Part shown: positions 22,610 through 33,149 of the stretch, piece by piece
Numbering within the stretch: position 1 is the first letter of the stretch
Layout of the letters: every line of letters begins with the position of its first letter
Assembly (NCBI GenBank): GCA_036429605.1
Contig: CM071591.1
Span: 1,674,001 to 1,738,000, forward strand
DNA length: 64,000 nucleotides
Direction: 5' to 3'
From: Cladobotryum mycophilum
Taxonomy: Eukaryota > Ascomycota > Sordariomycetes > Hypocreales > Hypocreaceae
The notes under the pieces: model-generated
Databases searched by the model: none
What the model was told of the DNA's origin: nothing
The model's input: only the letters and a program-made list of their open reading frames with translations
Made by a program: the position numbers and the translations under genes

Positions 22610-23202
22610 GAGAGCCGGTCAGGGGATTGAAAAGGCGCGTCGAGAGGAAAAGTACGATTCAACTGTTTGAACGCTTACAGCCCTGTTGTTGGAGCAGAAT
22701 CATGGCCTCATAGGGTCATATTGGGGAGGCATGGTTATTCAATTTTACTACCTTTTATTACTATTTATACTCTCTTCAACTTATGGACTGGGGTGGTTGT
22801 TGGAAGGCACGATGACATTCCAAGCAGGACTTGGAAGTGTTGCCATATGTAACGACTTCGATTAAGCCGCAAGTGTTGAGCTTACCCGTAAGGATGATAG
22901 GCGACATTAGTGGAAATGCCGGAATGACAATAGATGGATAATGAAAATTCTACCTGTATCTGGTAAAACAACCTCTGCTTTTCTTGAGGAACTTGAGATC
23001 ATGTGTATAAGGCGAGTGGTGCCCGTTTCAACCTATGTCGCCTCAACATTATTTGACAGATTCTAACTCTGGTGAATAACTATGACCTTGACGCAATTCA
23101 GACTCGTTCCAAGCAAGTTGCTAGCTGCAAGTATAAAGATTTAGGCATAGATGAAAACAGATAGTAGGTATTAGTAAATAGTATTAGTATATAATATTCG
23201 TC
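22610..23202. other. Convergent intergenic region
   Basis: 3' flanks of the apyrase (+) and Opi10 (-) genes. AT-rich near the Opi10 end. No gene is seen. Confidence 0.55.
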
Positions 23203-23793
23203 CTAGTCGGACTGCTTCTCGAGAAAGCTGGGATCTGAACGGACTCTCGATTCGAACTTGCGCCACCAGTCCTCAAAGGCCTTCAAAGGCACAACTTCAA
23301 CGCCGCCAGGGCCTGCAGTCCCGCTAAAGCTGGTGAGAAAGTTGAAGGCGTTTTGAATGATGCGCTGAGCAAGGACGGTGGTGGACGGTTGCGCCGAAGG
23401 GCTTGCGCCTGATTTGCTGGCCGCAAGTTCTTGTAGTCGCTGGCCGACTGCATCGGCTGGCTCGACAGATATGCCAATCATGAGGCCCTCGCCAGAGCCA
23501 GAGCCCACTTTGAACATGGCACTCTCTTTGCCTGGGCCTATGGCGCCGAGGAAGCGGAAGTTGGGCGCTGTGTTGGACTGCGCGGCGGAGGCGACTTCTT
23601 GCGTTGTGGCGAGGTATATCGCGGCGGCTGTGTTATCCGGGAGGGCGACATTGGGAAGTAAAAAGACGACGATGTGGGAGAAGTGCTTTGTCGTCGGGAG
23701 GGCGTAGAGAAGGGACGTGGGGGAAGGGTTGGATGATGGCTCGGTTATGAGAGGTTGGCCGGCTGGGACGATGCCAAAAAGAGGGCTGGACAT
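23203..23793 (-). CDS. OPI10: Hikeshi/Opi10 family protein
   Basis: Orthologue of human Hikeshi, the carrier that moves Hsp70 into the nucleus during heat stress; the yeast member is Opi10. Single exon, 196 residues, standard family length. The N-terminus MSSPLFGIVPAGQPLIT, the central HFSHIVVFLLPN and the C-terminal KAFEDWWRKFESRV are typical. A FG-binding role at the nuclear pore is known for the family, not visible here. It is divergently placed from the Nudix gene across a 455-bp region that contains a perfect TTCTAGAA heat-shock-element core about 230 bp from its start. Confidence 0.93.
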   Translation of the reverse strand: MSSPLFGIVPAGQPLITEPSSNPSPTSLLYALPTTKHFSHIVVFLLPNVALPDNTAAAIYLATTQEVASAAQSNTAPNFRFLGAIGPGKESAMFKVGSGSGEGLMIGISVEPADAVGQRLQELAASKSGASPSAQPSTTVLAQRIIQNAFNFLTSFSGTAGPGGVEVVPLKAFEDWWRKFESRVRSDPSFLEKQSD

Positions 23794-24248
23794 GGTGCGG
23801 GATATGTACTAGGTAGGTAAACGTCGACAGACTCGATTCATATATCGGGATGTGCGCAGAATTGGCCTCTGTTCTCCTAATTTAGTCCCTCTCCGAAGTT
23901 GGGCTGACCGACAAATAAAAGAAAAGGAAGGGGAGGGAAATGTGAGATGATGAACCCGGCTGCCAAATTCTAGGTGTGGTGGGACAGCGGGACAGGAACA
24001 ACACCACAAGGCACCAGGTGTTTCTAGAACTTTTTGGCATTCTCTACTCCTACACTTCCCCCAACCGACCTCCATCTATCAATAGTTTGCCAAATCGAAA
24101 TCGCGTCGGTGCAATTAAAAACCTATATATGTATGAATCCAATAATCAAACTATACTACCCAGTAAGTATCAACACAGAGACTGGCATGTGTTTTAGCTA
24201 ATCAACAAATATCAATCAAGTCTGAAGTTTCATTGCCCCGCATCAGCA
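23794..24248. promoter_or_regulatory. Divergent promoter of OPI10 and Nudix gene
   Basis: Short divergent region. Contains TTCTAGAA at 24022-24029 (two inverted HSE pentamers), a TTCTAG half-copy near 23968 and TAGGTA repeats at 23810-23820. No gene is seen. Confidence 0.5.
24022..24029. promoter_or_regulatory. Putative heat-shock element core
   Basis: Palindrome TTCTAGAA, matching two inverted nTTCn/nGAAn units. The expected third unit is degenerate (TTT in place of TTC). Suggested because the neighbouring Hikeshi gene acts in the heat response; binding by Hsf1 is inference. Confidence 0.35.
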
Positions 24249-25306
24249 ATGCCCGCCATGAAGACTAATCTCGACTTAATTTGCGACACTGATAGGTTTG
24301 TCTCATTTCTTGTACATGCGACACTGATCTGAGCATCTCAAATAGATTCCCTTATGCAGATGATCCATCTGCAGAGTCGCAGCTATGGAGACAGGGGCTA
24401 TATACTCTTCTATGGCAAGATGAGGCGGGTCAGTATAGCATTGGTCACGTTCCCGACAGGGTCGTTGAGGAACTTCACAAAGTGCCCCTTAACGTGAGGG
24501 GTGAAATGGTTGTCAATGAGCAGGTTAAAACCATCATGCTATTTCACGAACAATCTACGGAGGAGGGGCGAAGCCAAGTGGTAGCAAGCGTGGGGAACTA
24601 CTGGCGCGAAAGGGGCACATTCAAGCTTCTAAAGGGCTGGCGCAATGAGCTCTGGCCTGTTTATGATCGTCAAGGTGAATTACTTTTCAGCATGGAGAGA
24701 GCGGCAATGGGGCTTCTGGGGACTATGAGATACGGCGTGCACATGGTTGCCTACATCGAGGATCAAGCCGCCCCTTATGGCATCAAGGTATGGGTGCCAA
24801 AGCGGGCGGCTGACAAGTCGACATTCCCTGGCATGCTCGATAACACTGTCGCTGGTGGCCTCATGACAGGAGAGGACCCCTTCGAATGCATCATCCGCGA
24901 AGCCGATGAGGAGGCCAGTCTCCCCGATCCAGTAGTCCGCAGCAACGCAATCTGCACCGGCACTGTCACCTACATATACGTCACCGAGGCAAAGCACGTA
25001 GGAGAGGACGGCTTTATTTACCCCGAGTGCCAGTGGGTCTATGATCTCAAGCTACCTGTTGATATCATTCCTCACCCCAAGGATGGGGAGGTTGAGGAGT
25101 TTATGCTATGCGATGTGGGTGAGGTAAAGAGGGATCTGAGCCTGGGCAAGTTTAAACCCAACTGCGCTCTGGTGATGATCGACTTCTTTATCCGACACGG
25201 AATCCTGACCAAGGAAAACGAGCCAGATTTGGCAGCTATACAGCGAAGAATGCATAGAGAAATCCCTTTCCCAGGTCCGCACCAAATCGACCGGCAAGGA
25301 TCATGA
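24249..25306 (+). CDS. DUF4743-Nudix hydrolase, Tnr3/Yjr142w-like
   Basis: Nudix hydrolase of the group first named for thiamine pyrophosphokinase; family members (yeast Yjr142w, fission yeast Tnr3 N-terminus) are reported to hydrolyse damaged thiamin diphosphate. Exon 1 is 24249-24295 and exon 2 24346-25306, with a GTTTGT donor and AATAG acceptor, giving 335 residues. The N-terminal DUF4743-like part contains FPYADDPSAESQLWRQGL and FKLLKGWRNELWPVY. The Nudix box is GGLMTGEDPFECIIREADEE (24854 on), complete with the READEE metal-binding core. There is no thiamine pyrophosphokinase domain, so it is a stand-alone Nudix protein. A second ATG (24258) lies three codons in. Start choice between the two is open. 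Confidence 0.88.
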
Positions 25307-25505
25307 GCAGTGACCATGATGGTCGGAGAACGTGGTGACAGTCAGAGATTGAACCAAAGACGGCCCTAGAAGAACATGGCGTTTTGGAAAAGCTTGGGAT
25401 TATCTTCTTCTTTATCCATTTAGACATTAGATGCACTGGTGGTAGGCAGTCTCGATATTTTCCAAGATAATAACTCTCCGCTCAGTTACGGCTAGCTGTC
25501 GGTCT

Positions 25506-26040
25506 CTATTTCTTAACCATCAGGTAAACATTGTCGACTCGTAATGGCGTCAGTTTCTTAACTGGACCCTGTAGTGACATGAGTAAACCACCAAAGGAGA
25601 CATATGCGTTGCTGTGAATGCGAGAGTGTCAGTTGTCTCGTTCCGCAAAAAAAAAGTCATTAACAGGGTACCAAATGCCACGGGTTTACGCACATCGTAT
25701 TGCCATCGAAGGTTTCCTCAAACTTGTAGATCTTTCCATAGCATACGTAGTCGTACAGATCCGCGAGGGTAGCTGGCGCATCGCCGTTTTTGCCCACATC
25801 TCGCCAACCTTTATCGTCTTCCTTGGTACCGTCGGGAGAAAGGGTAGTGGTAAGAACAACGTGCAGGGTATCCGAAACAGCGCAAGGGAACAGCTCAATG
25901 TTGATATCTAACACCAGGACCGTCTGGGAATCGCTTGATGTGCACGAAATTCGGGCGACTCTGTCGTATTTAGACTGGTCATACTCGGTTACTGTGAAGC
26001 TCTCTTCGAAGAGAGTCGCGTCGCCGCCGCCGCCAGACAT
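25506..26040 (-). CDS. RPB8: RNA polymerase I/II/III common subunit RPABC3 (Rpb8)
   Basis: Small OB-fold subunit shared by the three nuclear RNA polymerases. Exon 1 is 26040-25694 and exon 2 25611-25506, separated by an 82-nt intron (GTGCGT donor, CACAG acceptor). The total of 453 nt gives 150 residues, the normal size. The start MSGGGGDATLFEESFTV and the C-terminal INAYVSFGGLLMSLQG then KKLTPLRV match the family. Reading through the intron would replace the essential C-terminus with CVNPWHLVPC, so the splice is well supported. It is divergent from ELP4 over 572 bp. Confidence 0.93.
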
Positions 26041-26612
26041 TCTTTCGGAATAGTGAGGATGAGTAAAATAAGCTTGTGGTCTCAGGTATAGATACAGCTA
26101 ATTGAGCCTGGTTTTGCTTCTCGTCACGGTTGGTCGCTAAGCTTCTGCGCTTACAAAAAGGGGAAGCAAGAAAACATTTCGAAGGCGGATGATGGCACGG
26201 TGGGACGTGTCTGGGATATCTACATATTGCTAAACCGGGGGACATAGGCCAGTGGTGCAGGTAGGTGATTACCCCGTGGTGGGGTTAGAACCAGGACCTC
26301 GAAGCACCGCATGCTGACTCTTAACGTACCCTGTGTGGAGATACAGATGGACGAGAGTTGAAGAAAAGAGATATATAGAAAAACTCATACGTTTGCTCAT
26401 TCTTTTGCACTATTAAAACCTAATTATTTGACCGCGGAAAGGTGAGTTAGTCGAGATACTCCGGATCCTGATTTTCGGCCTTTTTGTTTTATTGATCCAG
26501 AACTACTTTTTCATCCAGGAATATTAAGTAGCTGTGCTTCTAGTCAGACTGTTACTTCGCTAAATACAGTCGCTATACCCTCTCGATCATTCCTATCTAG
26601 GCTCATGTCGAC
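26041..26612. promoter_or_regulatory. Divergent promoter of RPB8 and ELP4
   Basis: Intergenic region of 572 bp shared by two transcription/tRNA-related genes. No gene is seen. A stretch near 26240-26300 looked faintly tRNA-like but does not fold into a cloverleaf by eye. Confidence 0.5.
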
Positions 26613-27790
26613 ATGTCTTTTCGAAAGAGGAATGCTGTCATTGGAGCTGCTGGTGCAGCACCAGCACCACGGCTGGATAAAGCCCTAAGCTCGGGCACTC
26701 GGCCGTCTCCTCATGATGGCAGGTTAACCACATCAACTGGAACTTCATCATTGGATCAACTTCTGGCGAACCATGCCGGCATGCCTATGGGAACTTCGAT
26801 ACTAATTGAAGAGACTGGAACTACCGATTTTGGGGGCATCCTTCTGCGTTACTTTGCTGCTGAGGGGTTGGTTCAAGGACATCATGTACATGTTCTAGGG
26901 CCTGGTGATTCCTGGCGGCGAGAGCTCCCAGGGTTATCAAGTGGAAGTCGGACAAAGAGAAGTGAGTCATCTTTGGAAAATAAGATGAAGATTGCATGGA
27001 GATATGAAACTCTCAGTAACCGTGGCACTTCATCAAGGAGTAAGCACCCCTTTTCTGTACAATAAGTCCACTGTTAAGGACTTGAAAAGGTCAAACCACT
27101 GCAGAAGTTTCAAATCCAGGATCTACTCCATTTTGCCATCCTTTCGACCTCGCAAAACGCTTAGAAGAGAGTGCCATCAATGGCCAGCTACACACACTAA
27201 ACGCAATGGAATTGAGCATGCAGTCGGCGCAGACGCTCTTCCAGCGCTTCATCAACGATGTTACTTCAAGTCTAGAGACCTCTCCACCATCAATCGTTCA
27301 TAGGGTTATTATTCCTGGTTTGCTCTCGCCAACACTTTATGCTTCTTTGGCCAGCCATCCACACCAAGTGCTGCAATTCCTTCACTCTCTCAGAGGTCTA
27401 CTGCGGCGGTTTTCATCCAGGCTTACAGCTCTGGTGACTTTACCAATCTCACTGTACCCACGGTCAATCGGACTTACTCGACGAATGGAATTACTGTTTG
27501 ATGGAGTTATTGAAATGATCCCGCTTCAGCATCAGGTTCATGTCGAGCTTTCACAAGCTAGTGAAAACAGAGAACAGGGGCTCCTCCGAATCCATAGCCT
27601 ACCGATCTTCCACGAAAAAGGAGGAGGCTTGGATGGTAGCTGGGTGAAGGAGGATATGTCATTCAAGCTCAGTGCTTCCAGTGGCCTAGTCATTACACCA
27701 TTTAGTCTGCCACCGCTACTGGATGAAGGCGAGCCTGATAAGGACACATCAAATTTGAAGGACAAGAAAAAGCAAACACTTGAGTTCTAA
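26613..27790 (+). CDS. ELP4: Elongator complex protein 4 (PAXNEB)
   Basis: RecA-like ATPase-fold subunit of the Elp4-5-6 ring of Elongator, which is needed for wobble-uridine modification in tRNA. Exon 1 is 26613-27039 and exon 2 27105-27790 (GTAAGC donor, CTGCAG acceptor), giving 370 residues. The N-terminal basic stretch SFRKRNAVIG is followed by TSTGTSSLDQLLANHAG and the P-loop-like region SILIEETGTTDFGGILLRYF. The conserved NPGSTPFCHPFDLAKRL appears just after the splice, and MKIAWRYE just before it. The protein ends in a lysine-rich tail, KDKKKQTLEF. It is upstream of SEN34 on the same strand with about 500 bp between them. Confidence 0.93.
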
Positions 27791-28288
27791 AACAAAGGAC
27801 TTTTGTTTAAGCCTTTTTTAAAAAAATTCTCACAAGCCAGTTTCCTATTGAAACCACATCAGTCGTTCATGGGCGGTGATTTCTACTCCGTAAATACATA
27901 TAATGAAATCACTAACCAGAAATATTTCCTAATCGAATACCAATGGTTTATCGGGGCGATAGATTTTTATTTCAACCACAAAACCTTGCAACATGCTAAT
28001 TCATTCTCACTCTTCTACAAACTTCCAAGAAATCACACTCGTGCGCAACAACGGGTAAGCAAACACCTTTCCCATCAATATTTCCCTTGACAACCAAGGA
28101 CCGCCAATATTCATGATTATGAACTTGAACATCTGTCAATCCACTGATTTTCTGTGACGACACTTTTCAATTTACGAAGACGACTTATGACCCTCAAAAA
28201 ATTTCTTCTTGACCCACACTTTTTGCCATTTTTCGTGGGAAACACCTTTGCTGACCAAGCATTCAACAGTATAGGGCTTATAGCAACC
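27791..28288. other. Tandem intergenic region
   Basis: About 500 bp between ELP4 and SEN34. The SEN34 frame is open upstream to 28154 with an earlier ATG, but the conserved start is at 28289. AT-rich otherwise, no gene. Confidence 0.5.
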
Positions 28289-29155
28289 ATGGAGTCCACG
28301 AAGCTTATCCGCATTGCCAAGATTTCCGGGCGATACCTTGTCTTCGACCCAGATGGAGTAGCTTTATTGCGCCGAAAGGCAAATACCAATGGAACACTAG
28401 TCGGCACCGCCCCCCAGCAGCCAACACAGAATATTTTCTTGGGCCTGCCCATTGAGATGCGACCTGAAGAGGCCGAAGCTCTTGTCCGACAGGAGCTGGC
28501 CTACATTATGGACGATGTGGCTGCCCATCGCTCGGCTCTCCAGTCCCATGATGCCGACGCGAGGGAAGCTTACATCGAGTCGCTTCGCAAGCGGAAGCAG
28601 GCTGCACAAAAAGTATATGCTGAGATGAATGCTAAGAGAGCCTCCCAAGCAGCAAGCCGAAGCGCTCAGAACAAGGTTGCCAAAGCGCAGTCAAATGTCG
28701 ACGAATCTGCAGACTCGTCCCATTTGTTTGGTAGCACCAGTCCAGATACAACTAGTCCATCACAAGCCGAGAATCAAGTGAACTCTCTAGGTATCACACC
28801 GACTTTCACTAGTGATCTCCTTTCGCCCGACGCATACACCGTGTCGGAAGCGGAGGGAGGTGAAGGTGGTCCTCTGTGCCGATTCCTACAATGTGCCGGC
28901 TACTACATGACCCCTGGTTTGCGATTTGGGGCAAAGTATAGTATCTATCCCGGTGATCCTCTTCGGTTTCATGCACATTTCATGGCCAATCAGTATGATT
29001 GGGAAGAGGACATACCAATCCTTGATATCGTAGGCGGGGGAAGGCTTGCAACAGCAGTAAAGAAAGCCTTCCTTCTAGGTGGTGAGGAACCATGTATGAG
29101 CGCCTCAAAGAAGCCGATGACAAGAGCCTTTAGCATTGAATGGGCTGGTATGTAA
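28289..29155 (+). CDS. SEN34: tRNA-splicing endonuclease subunit Sen34
   Basis: Catalytic subunit that cuts the 3' splice site of intron-containing pre-tRNAs. Single exon, 288 residues from the ATG at 28289. This start gives MESTKLIRIAKISGRYLVFD, which aligns with Sen34 N-termini; the longer in-frame start at 28154 adds 45 hydrophobic residues that look untranslated. The C-terminal endonuclease fold has FGAKYSIYPGDPLRFHAHF with the probable catalytic Tyr and His, and VGGGRLATAVKKAFLLG with the catalytic Lys. It ends FSIEWAGM. The central linker is Ser/Gln/Ala-rich. A C6 run at 28410-28415 in this gene keeps the frame, unlike similar runs in three other genes. Confidence 0.94.
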   Translation: MESTKLIRIAKISGRYLVFDPDGVALLRRKANTNGTLVGTAPQQPTQNIFLGLPIEMRPEEAEALVRQELAYIMDDVAAHRSALQSHDADAREAYIESLRKRKQAAQKVYAEMNAKRASQAASRSAQNKVAKAQSNVDESADSSHLFGSTSPDTTSPSQAENQVNSLGITPTFTSDLLSPDAYTVSEAEGGEGGPLCRFLQCAGYYMTPGLRFGAKYSIYPGDPLRFHAHFMANQYDWEEDIPILDIVGGGRLATAVKKAFLLGGEEPCMSASKKPMTRAFSIEWAGM

Positions 29156-29338
29156 GGATGAGATAGAATCATTTATAGAAAAAAATTTATGTTGAAATCA
29201 TGTCATATGAAACGTCGCTTCCCATTCCTTCCAATTTCGAATATAAATAACAGCCCAACTCCATGAACGAATGCTGAACATTTTCCCAATTCCCGAATGT
29301 CTTCTCACATACCTTGGATCCTAACCGTTCTTTCCCCT

Positions 29339-32227
29339 TCATGGTACATATATTCGGCTAAAACTCATCACATCCCGTCGACAACAGACACATTTGTCGA
29401 AATTGTTCATAGCCAACGAGACTCGACAATCATCGCAGAGGCTGAGACAACGACATGGCCACACAATGACAGTTCTCGGCGCACATTGACACACAACACA
29501 TGGAGGGCCATCCCCATCCACGTTTCCAGGTGTTGGCGTTTGACTAGGCTCTGGTGATGGTGTAGCTTGCCGTCGTGTTAAAAGCAGTTGTTCTAGCAAC
29601 TGCTCCTCCTCGTCAGGACTTAGCTTCACAACACGGCCTGCTAGCCCAGCCTTCTTGCGAGGTGATGAGCTTGGGCCAGGCATCGTTAGGATACGGGTTC
29701 GTTGGAGCTGCTCCATTCGCCTGAATCCTGATCTTGTCAAAATCCTGTCACTTTGTAGATGCGCTGCAAGCGTTTCTGCTTCCTCACGCTCCCCTGGGTT
29801 AGAGGGATGCAATAGCCGCGCAAGATCCCGCATACCGAGAGGGCTGTCGATGAATGGCGTATTTTCGCGGGTGCGATATGGTGATTGCTGAGTTGGTGTG
29901 CGTTGCCCATCATCTTCTGAGGACCATAAATTGTCTTCGCCATCTGTTTCATTGTTTGTTGTCATTGTAATGACACTTGTGGTATCCCAATCTTCATCCT
30001 CCGGATCAAGTTCAAAATCACCACTCATGTCTTTGGAGCCCCACCATCCGCCCTTCAACCAATATTTATATAAGTCACTATCAAGACCTTCTTCATCATG
30101 AGCTTGACCAACTCGTCTGAACTCAGCCTCAACGTCATCAAGACAATCTACTGGAGGTGGAAGGCCATCTTTAGTAGAGGATGAGGCCAACGCTCCCTTC
30201 TTGTTTCTAACATGAATTGGTTTCGAATCAATAGCAGCAGCAGCAGTGGTAGCAGCATCATCGGTAGGTCTCTTGGTACCACGTGCAAGCCAGACTAGCC
30301 AGGCCGGCTGCCTTCGGATACGAATGGCACTAAGAAACCAGAGGATGGTCAAAGCGAGGACTCTAGCCAAGAGTTTGTTGATACTCAAAAGAAACTCCAA
30401 TGCCATGAGCCATCTTGAACTTCTCTCTGCAGCACCAATTCCAACTCTGAGCCCACGATCTCCGCGACCACGGGGCACTTTCTGGGCGGCGCGCTCTCGG
30501 CCATAGCCATTTGCAGCTCCTATGGGTCCCCCTTTTACTGGAATCAACCCAATGGCGCCAATTTGGTCGTATCGTGAATCCGATAGTCCCATTCCTATCC
30601 ATTGCCTCTGTAACTCCTCTGCTTCACGATATCGAGCCTCTTCAAGCCAGGTATGTCGCTTCAAATTAACACCTCGGTCCTCGTTCAGATATACTGCTTC
30701 ACTAGCCATGGTAATTGCAGCAAACCCTGTCCTCAATAAGGCTGTATAAAAGTCCATCTCTCGTGTAATTCGAACTTCTGATAGAGAAATGTTGGCTTGC
30801 ATATTCTCATGGGCGTAGGCAATGCGTTGACGCAGATTCATGCTAGATCGCTCTTGGTTTGTGGGAGGAACAAGAGCAGAAAGCAGGAGGGCTAGGCCAT
30901 AGATGAAGAGACACATGACAATCCCAATCAACACCAAGACGTGCGGCACGAATCCAATTATGCAGACCGTTGGGAACCTCAGAAGACCCTGGGATGCAGT
31001 ATTGTCCAGCTCGAATATGAAGGCGCTCCAAACAATGCTTCCCATAAAGCATAGACCCCAAAAGCCAGTGTTAATGAGTCGGTACTTGGCTTGCAAATCG
31101 AATATGCCCAGAATATGACTGGTAATATGTGTCATCGAGGACAAAAGAGCGATCAATAGTACTTCGGGAGAAGTATTTACTCGTCTAAGAATCATTGATC
31201 GTGTGAGAGCAACAGCACTTCCAACATTGGTCGATACAGGGTTTGGAACATGTGATTTGGAAAACGTCCCCCAACCAAACTGGCTACTCACGGCAGCATC
31301 AGCTTCGGCAAAGGCAAGAGATTGTTCAAAGAGCGTCATGCCAGTTTCAGCTGCAACAGTTCGCCCCTGAACAGCACAAGACACCGTTTCGAGAAAGTGA
31401 CTCAAGCAAAAAGTGCCAAATAAAGGCCATAACCGAGACAAGGACCCTTGAAGTTCGCGGGAGGACTCAGAATCATCATTCGGGATCATGCCAACTGCCA
31501 TGCAAGATTGTTCATCTGAAGCACCGAATACAAATACGGAGCTCATGGTATTCAGAAACCTATTCGCATGAGAGAACATTAAATCGGAGCTCTTGTTGGT
31601 ATCGGCCCATCGTAGCTGAGCAAAGTTCGGCGACGTCTGGCATTGAATCGATTGAAGGAGTTGTTGGGCTTGATAGATGAGGAGAATGATTGGAAGGATT
31701 CGAAGAAGGAGTCTCATGTGCCATCGAAATCGAAGCCGTCGCCGCGTGGCAGCAAAGATATGGGTTCGGTTAAGAACGACAGCCATAGCCATGCAGGAGA
31801 GAGCCCATTTGCTGGTAGCATAGCTAAATACACTCCCCAAGCCTCGGACACCATCCAGAGACAGTCGGGATGCCTGCGCCATTTGCTCCTGTTGATCTCC
31901 CGTCACAAACGAGGTCTCAATAATATTAGAGATATTCGGATCGGCCGTAATGGACCGGAGCATCTCGGAATCGGACGTCGCGGACGACGCGTGTTGAAGG
32001 ACAGGCCCGTCCAAGGACGCGGAGGCTGCCATGAGAGATCCAATCTTCTTGACAATACGAGGACCGGCTAGAACGAGGTCCTCCAAGATGGGCGCATAAC
32101 GTGTCACGTTGGCTGCCCAAGCGAAAGCGGTCAAGTTGTACCAAGTGCTCACACTCTGATTGACGGTGCTGGTGCTGGTCGGTATTGCCAGCGTCAATGG
32201 TGGCACTGTTTCAAGGCCATCCGCCAT
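29339..32227 (-). CDS. ASI3: Asi1/Asi3-like RING ubiquitin ligase of the inner nuclear membrane
   Basis: Large uninterrupted reading frame of 962 residues. The N-terminal half has several hydrophobic segments (for example LLLRILPIILLIYQAQ, then VLIGIVMCLFIYGLALLL and VLALTILWFLSAIRI). The C-terminus is a RING-HC: CVVCQ, then WPCRCLSLCDDC and CVCC, ending FSRIYVP. This combination of N-terminal membrane spans and extreme C-terminal RING is that of yeast Asi1/Asi3, which degrade membrane and misfolded proteins at the inner nuclear membrane. An acidic, Ser/Thr-rich linker (29700-30100) separates the two halves. It converges on SEN34 with 183 bp between stops. The ASI3 symbol means family only; Asi1 versus Asi3 cannot be told apart. 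Confidence 0.8.
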   Translation of the reverse strand: MADGLETVPPLTLAIPTSTSTVNQSVSTWYNLTAFAWAANVTRYAPILEDLVLAGPRIVKKIGSLMAASASLDGPVLQHASSATSDSEMLRSITADPNISNIIETSFVTGDQQEQMAQASRLSLDGVRGLGSVFSYATSKWALSCMAMAVVLNRTHIFAATRRRLRFRWHMRLLLRILPIILLIYQAQQLLQSIQCQTSPNFAQLRWADTNKSSDLMFSHANRFLNTMSSVFVFGASDEQSCMAVGMIPNDDSESSRELQGSLSRLWPLFGTFCLSHFLETVSCAVQGRTVAAETGMTLFEQSLAFAEADAAVSSQFGWGTFSKSHVPNPVSTNVGSAVALTRSMILRRVNTSPEVLLIALLSSMTHITSHILGIFDLQAKYRLINTGFWGLCFMGSIVWSAFIFELDNTASQGLLRFPTVCIIGFVPHVLVLIGIVMCLFIYGLALLLSALVPPTNQERSSMNLRQRIAYAHENMQANISLSEVRITREMDFYTALLRTGFAAITMASEAVYLNEDRGVNLKRHTWLEEARYREAEELQRQWIGMGLSDSRYDQIGAIGLIPVKGGPIGAANGYGRERAAQKVPRGRGDRGLRVGIGAAERSSRWLMALEFLLSINKLLARVLALTILWFLSAIRIRRQPAWLVWLARGTKRPTDDAATTAAAAIDSKPIHVRNKKGALASSSTKDGLPPPVDCLDDVEAEFRRVGQAHDEEGLDSDLYKYWLKGGWWGSKDMSGDFELDPEDEDWDTTSVITMTTNNETDGEDNLWSSEDDGQRTPTQQSPYRTRENTPFIDSPLGMRDLARLLHPSNPGEREEAETLAAHLQSDRILTRSGFRRMEQLQRTRILTMPGPSSSPRKKAGLAGRVVKLSPDEEEQLLEQLLLTRRQATPSPEPSQTPTPGNVDGDGPPCVVCQCAPRTVIVWPCRCLSLCDDCRVSLAMNNFDKCVCCRRDVMSFSRIYVP

Positions 32228-33149
32228 GGCCAGGGCCGGTCGAACGGTGGCCGCACCGTAGCGGTATTATGACTTGGCAAAGGAATAATCAGGTGGTATT
32301 CAGTTCAATGGACATTTCCTTTATCCTGTTGAGGTCGTAGGCGTGAGTTGGGCTTTGACATAGGTTGGAGCTGTCTAGTTTCTACAAAGGTTCCGCGGGT
32401 GGCTACAGAGAACTGGAGGATAGAGGGTAGTAACGCTGGTGGGGGCTGCTACTGTACCCCAGGGCCATACGGTCCCAAAGATCAGGGTAGGTGTTAGGCT
32501 TCTATTGGGATGGATTCTTTGGGCACCTGCTGAGTGAACTGAAGTTTTAGGGTGTCAAGTGAGAGAAAAAAGTACACTACTAGGGCATGTAGATGGAAAG
32601 GCGATGCGTCTCCGAGATTGTCCTCGTTCTTTTAAATTCCCCGTCATTGTCTCTAATTCGCCTTTATTACCCTTGCATTTCTGTAGACATTTCTACTTCA
32701 TGTGATACTCCCAGTCTGTTTTAATTCACATAGATTCCCCCATCTTATCCACCGCATGGGCGTGTCATTTAGTTAATTCCCATTTCATCGAATTCTCAAC
32801 ACTATCATGAATTACTGTCGTTTCTACTCCAAATTCCTATTTTTACTTGCTGGGTCGTTCTGGGGCCTGCTGAGCAGGCTAAACTGTAAAAGAAGTAAAC
32901 ATCGAGTCCCCATTTTCTGATACTGTTTGTAGTCGATTAACTCCTCGTCGGCCTTTTTTTAGGGGCCTTAGAGATGTCTAAGTTCCTAACATAATAGGAA
33001 TAAGCGCCTGTAGACACTGAAGGGGATTCAGAGATTAAAGTATTCGATATAAAGCCATTCGTATCGCCCGTGAATGACCATTTTCTATACGCAACAGCCC
33101 GGCTATTCCATATATTGCCAGTCATCGCTGCTAAGAGTAAAATGAATAT
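32228..33149. other. Intergenic region upstream of ASI-like gene
   Basis: About 920 bp between the ASI-like 5' end and the MTR3 3' end, both on the minus strand. Short overlapping open frames only. No gene is supported. Confidence 0.55.

Noticed and set aside
26240..26300. Possible tRNA-like sequence (GGTTCTAACCCC on the minus strand)
   Set aside because: No matching acceptor, D and anticodon stems could be drawn around it.
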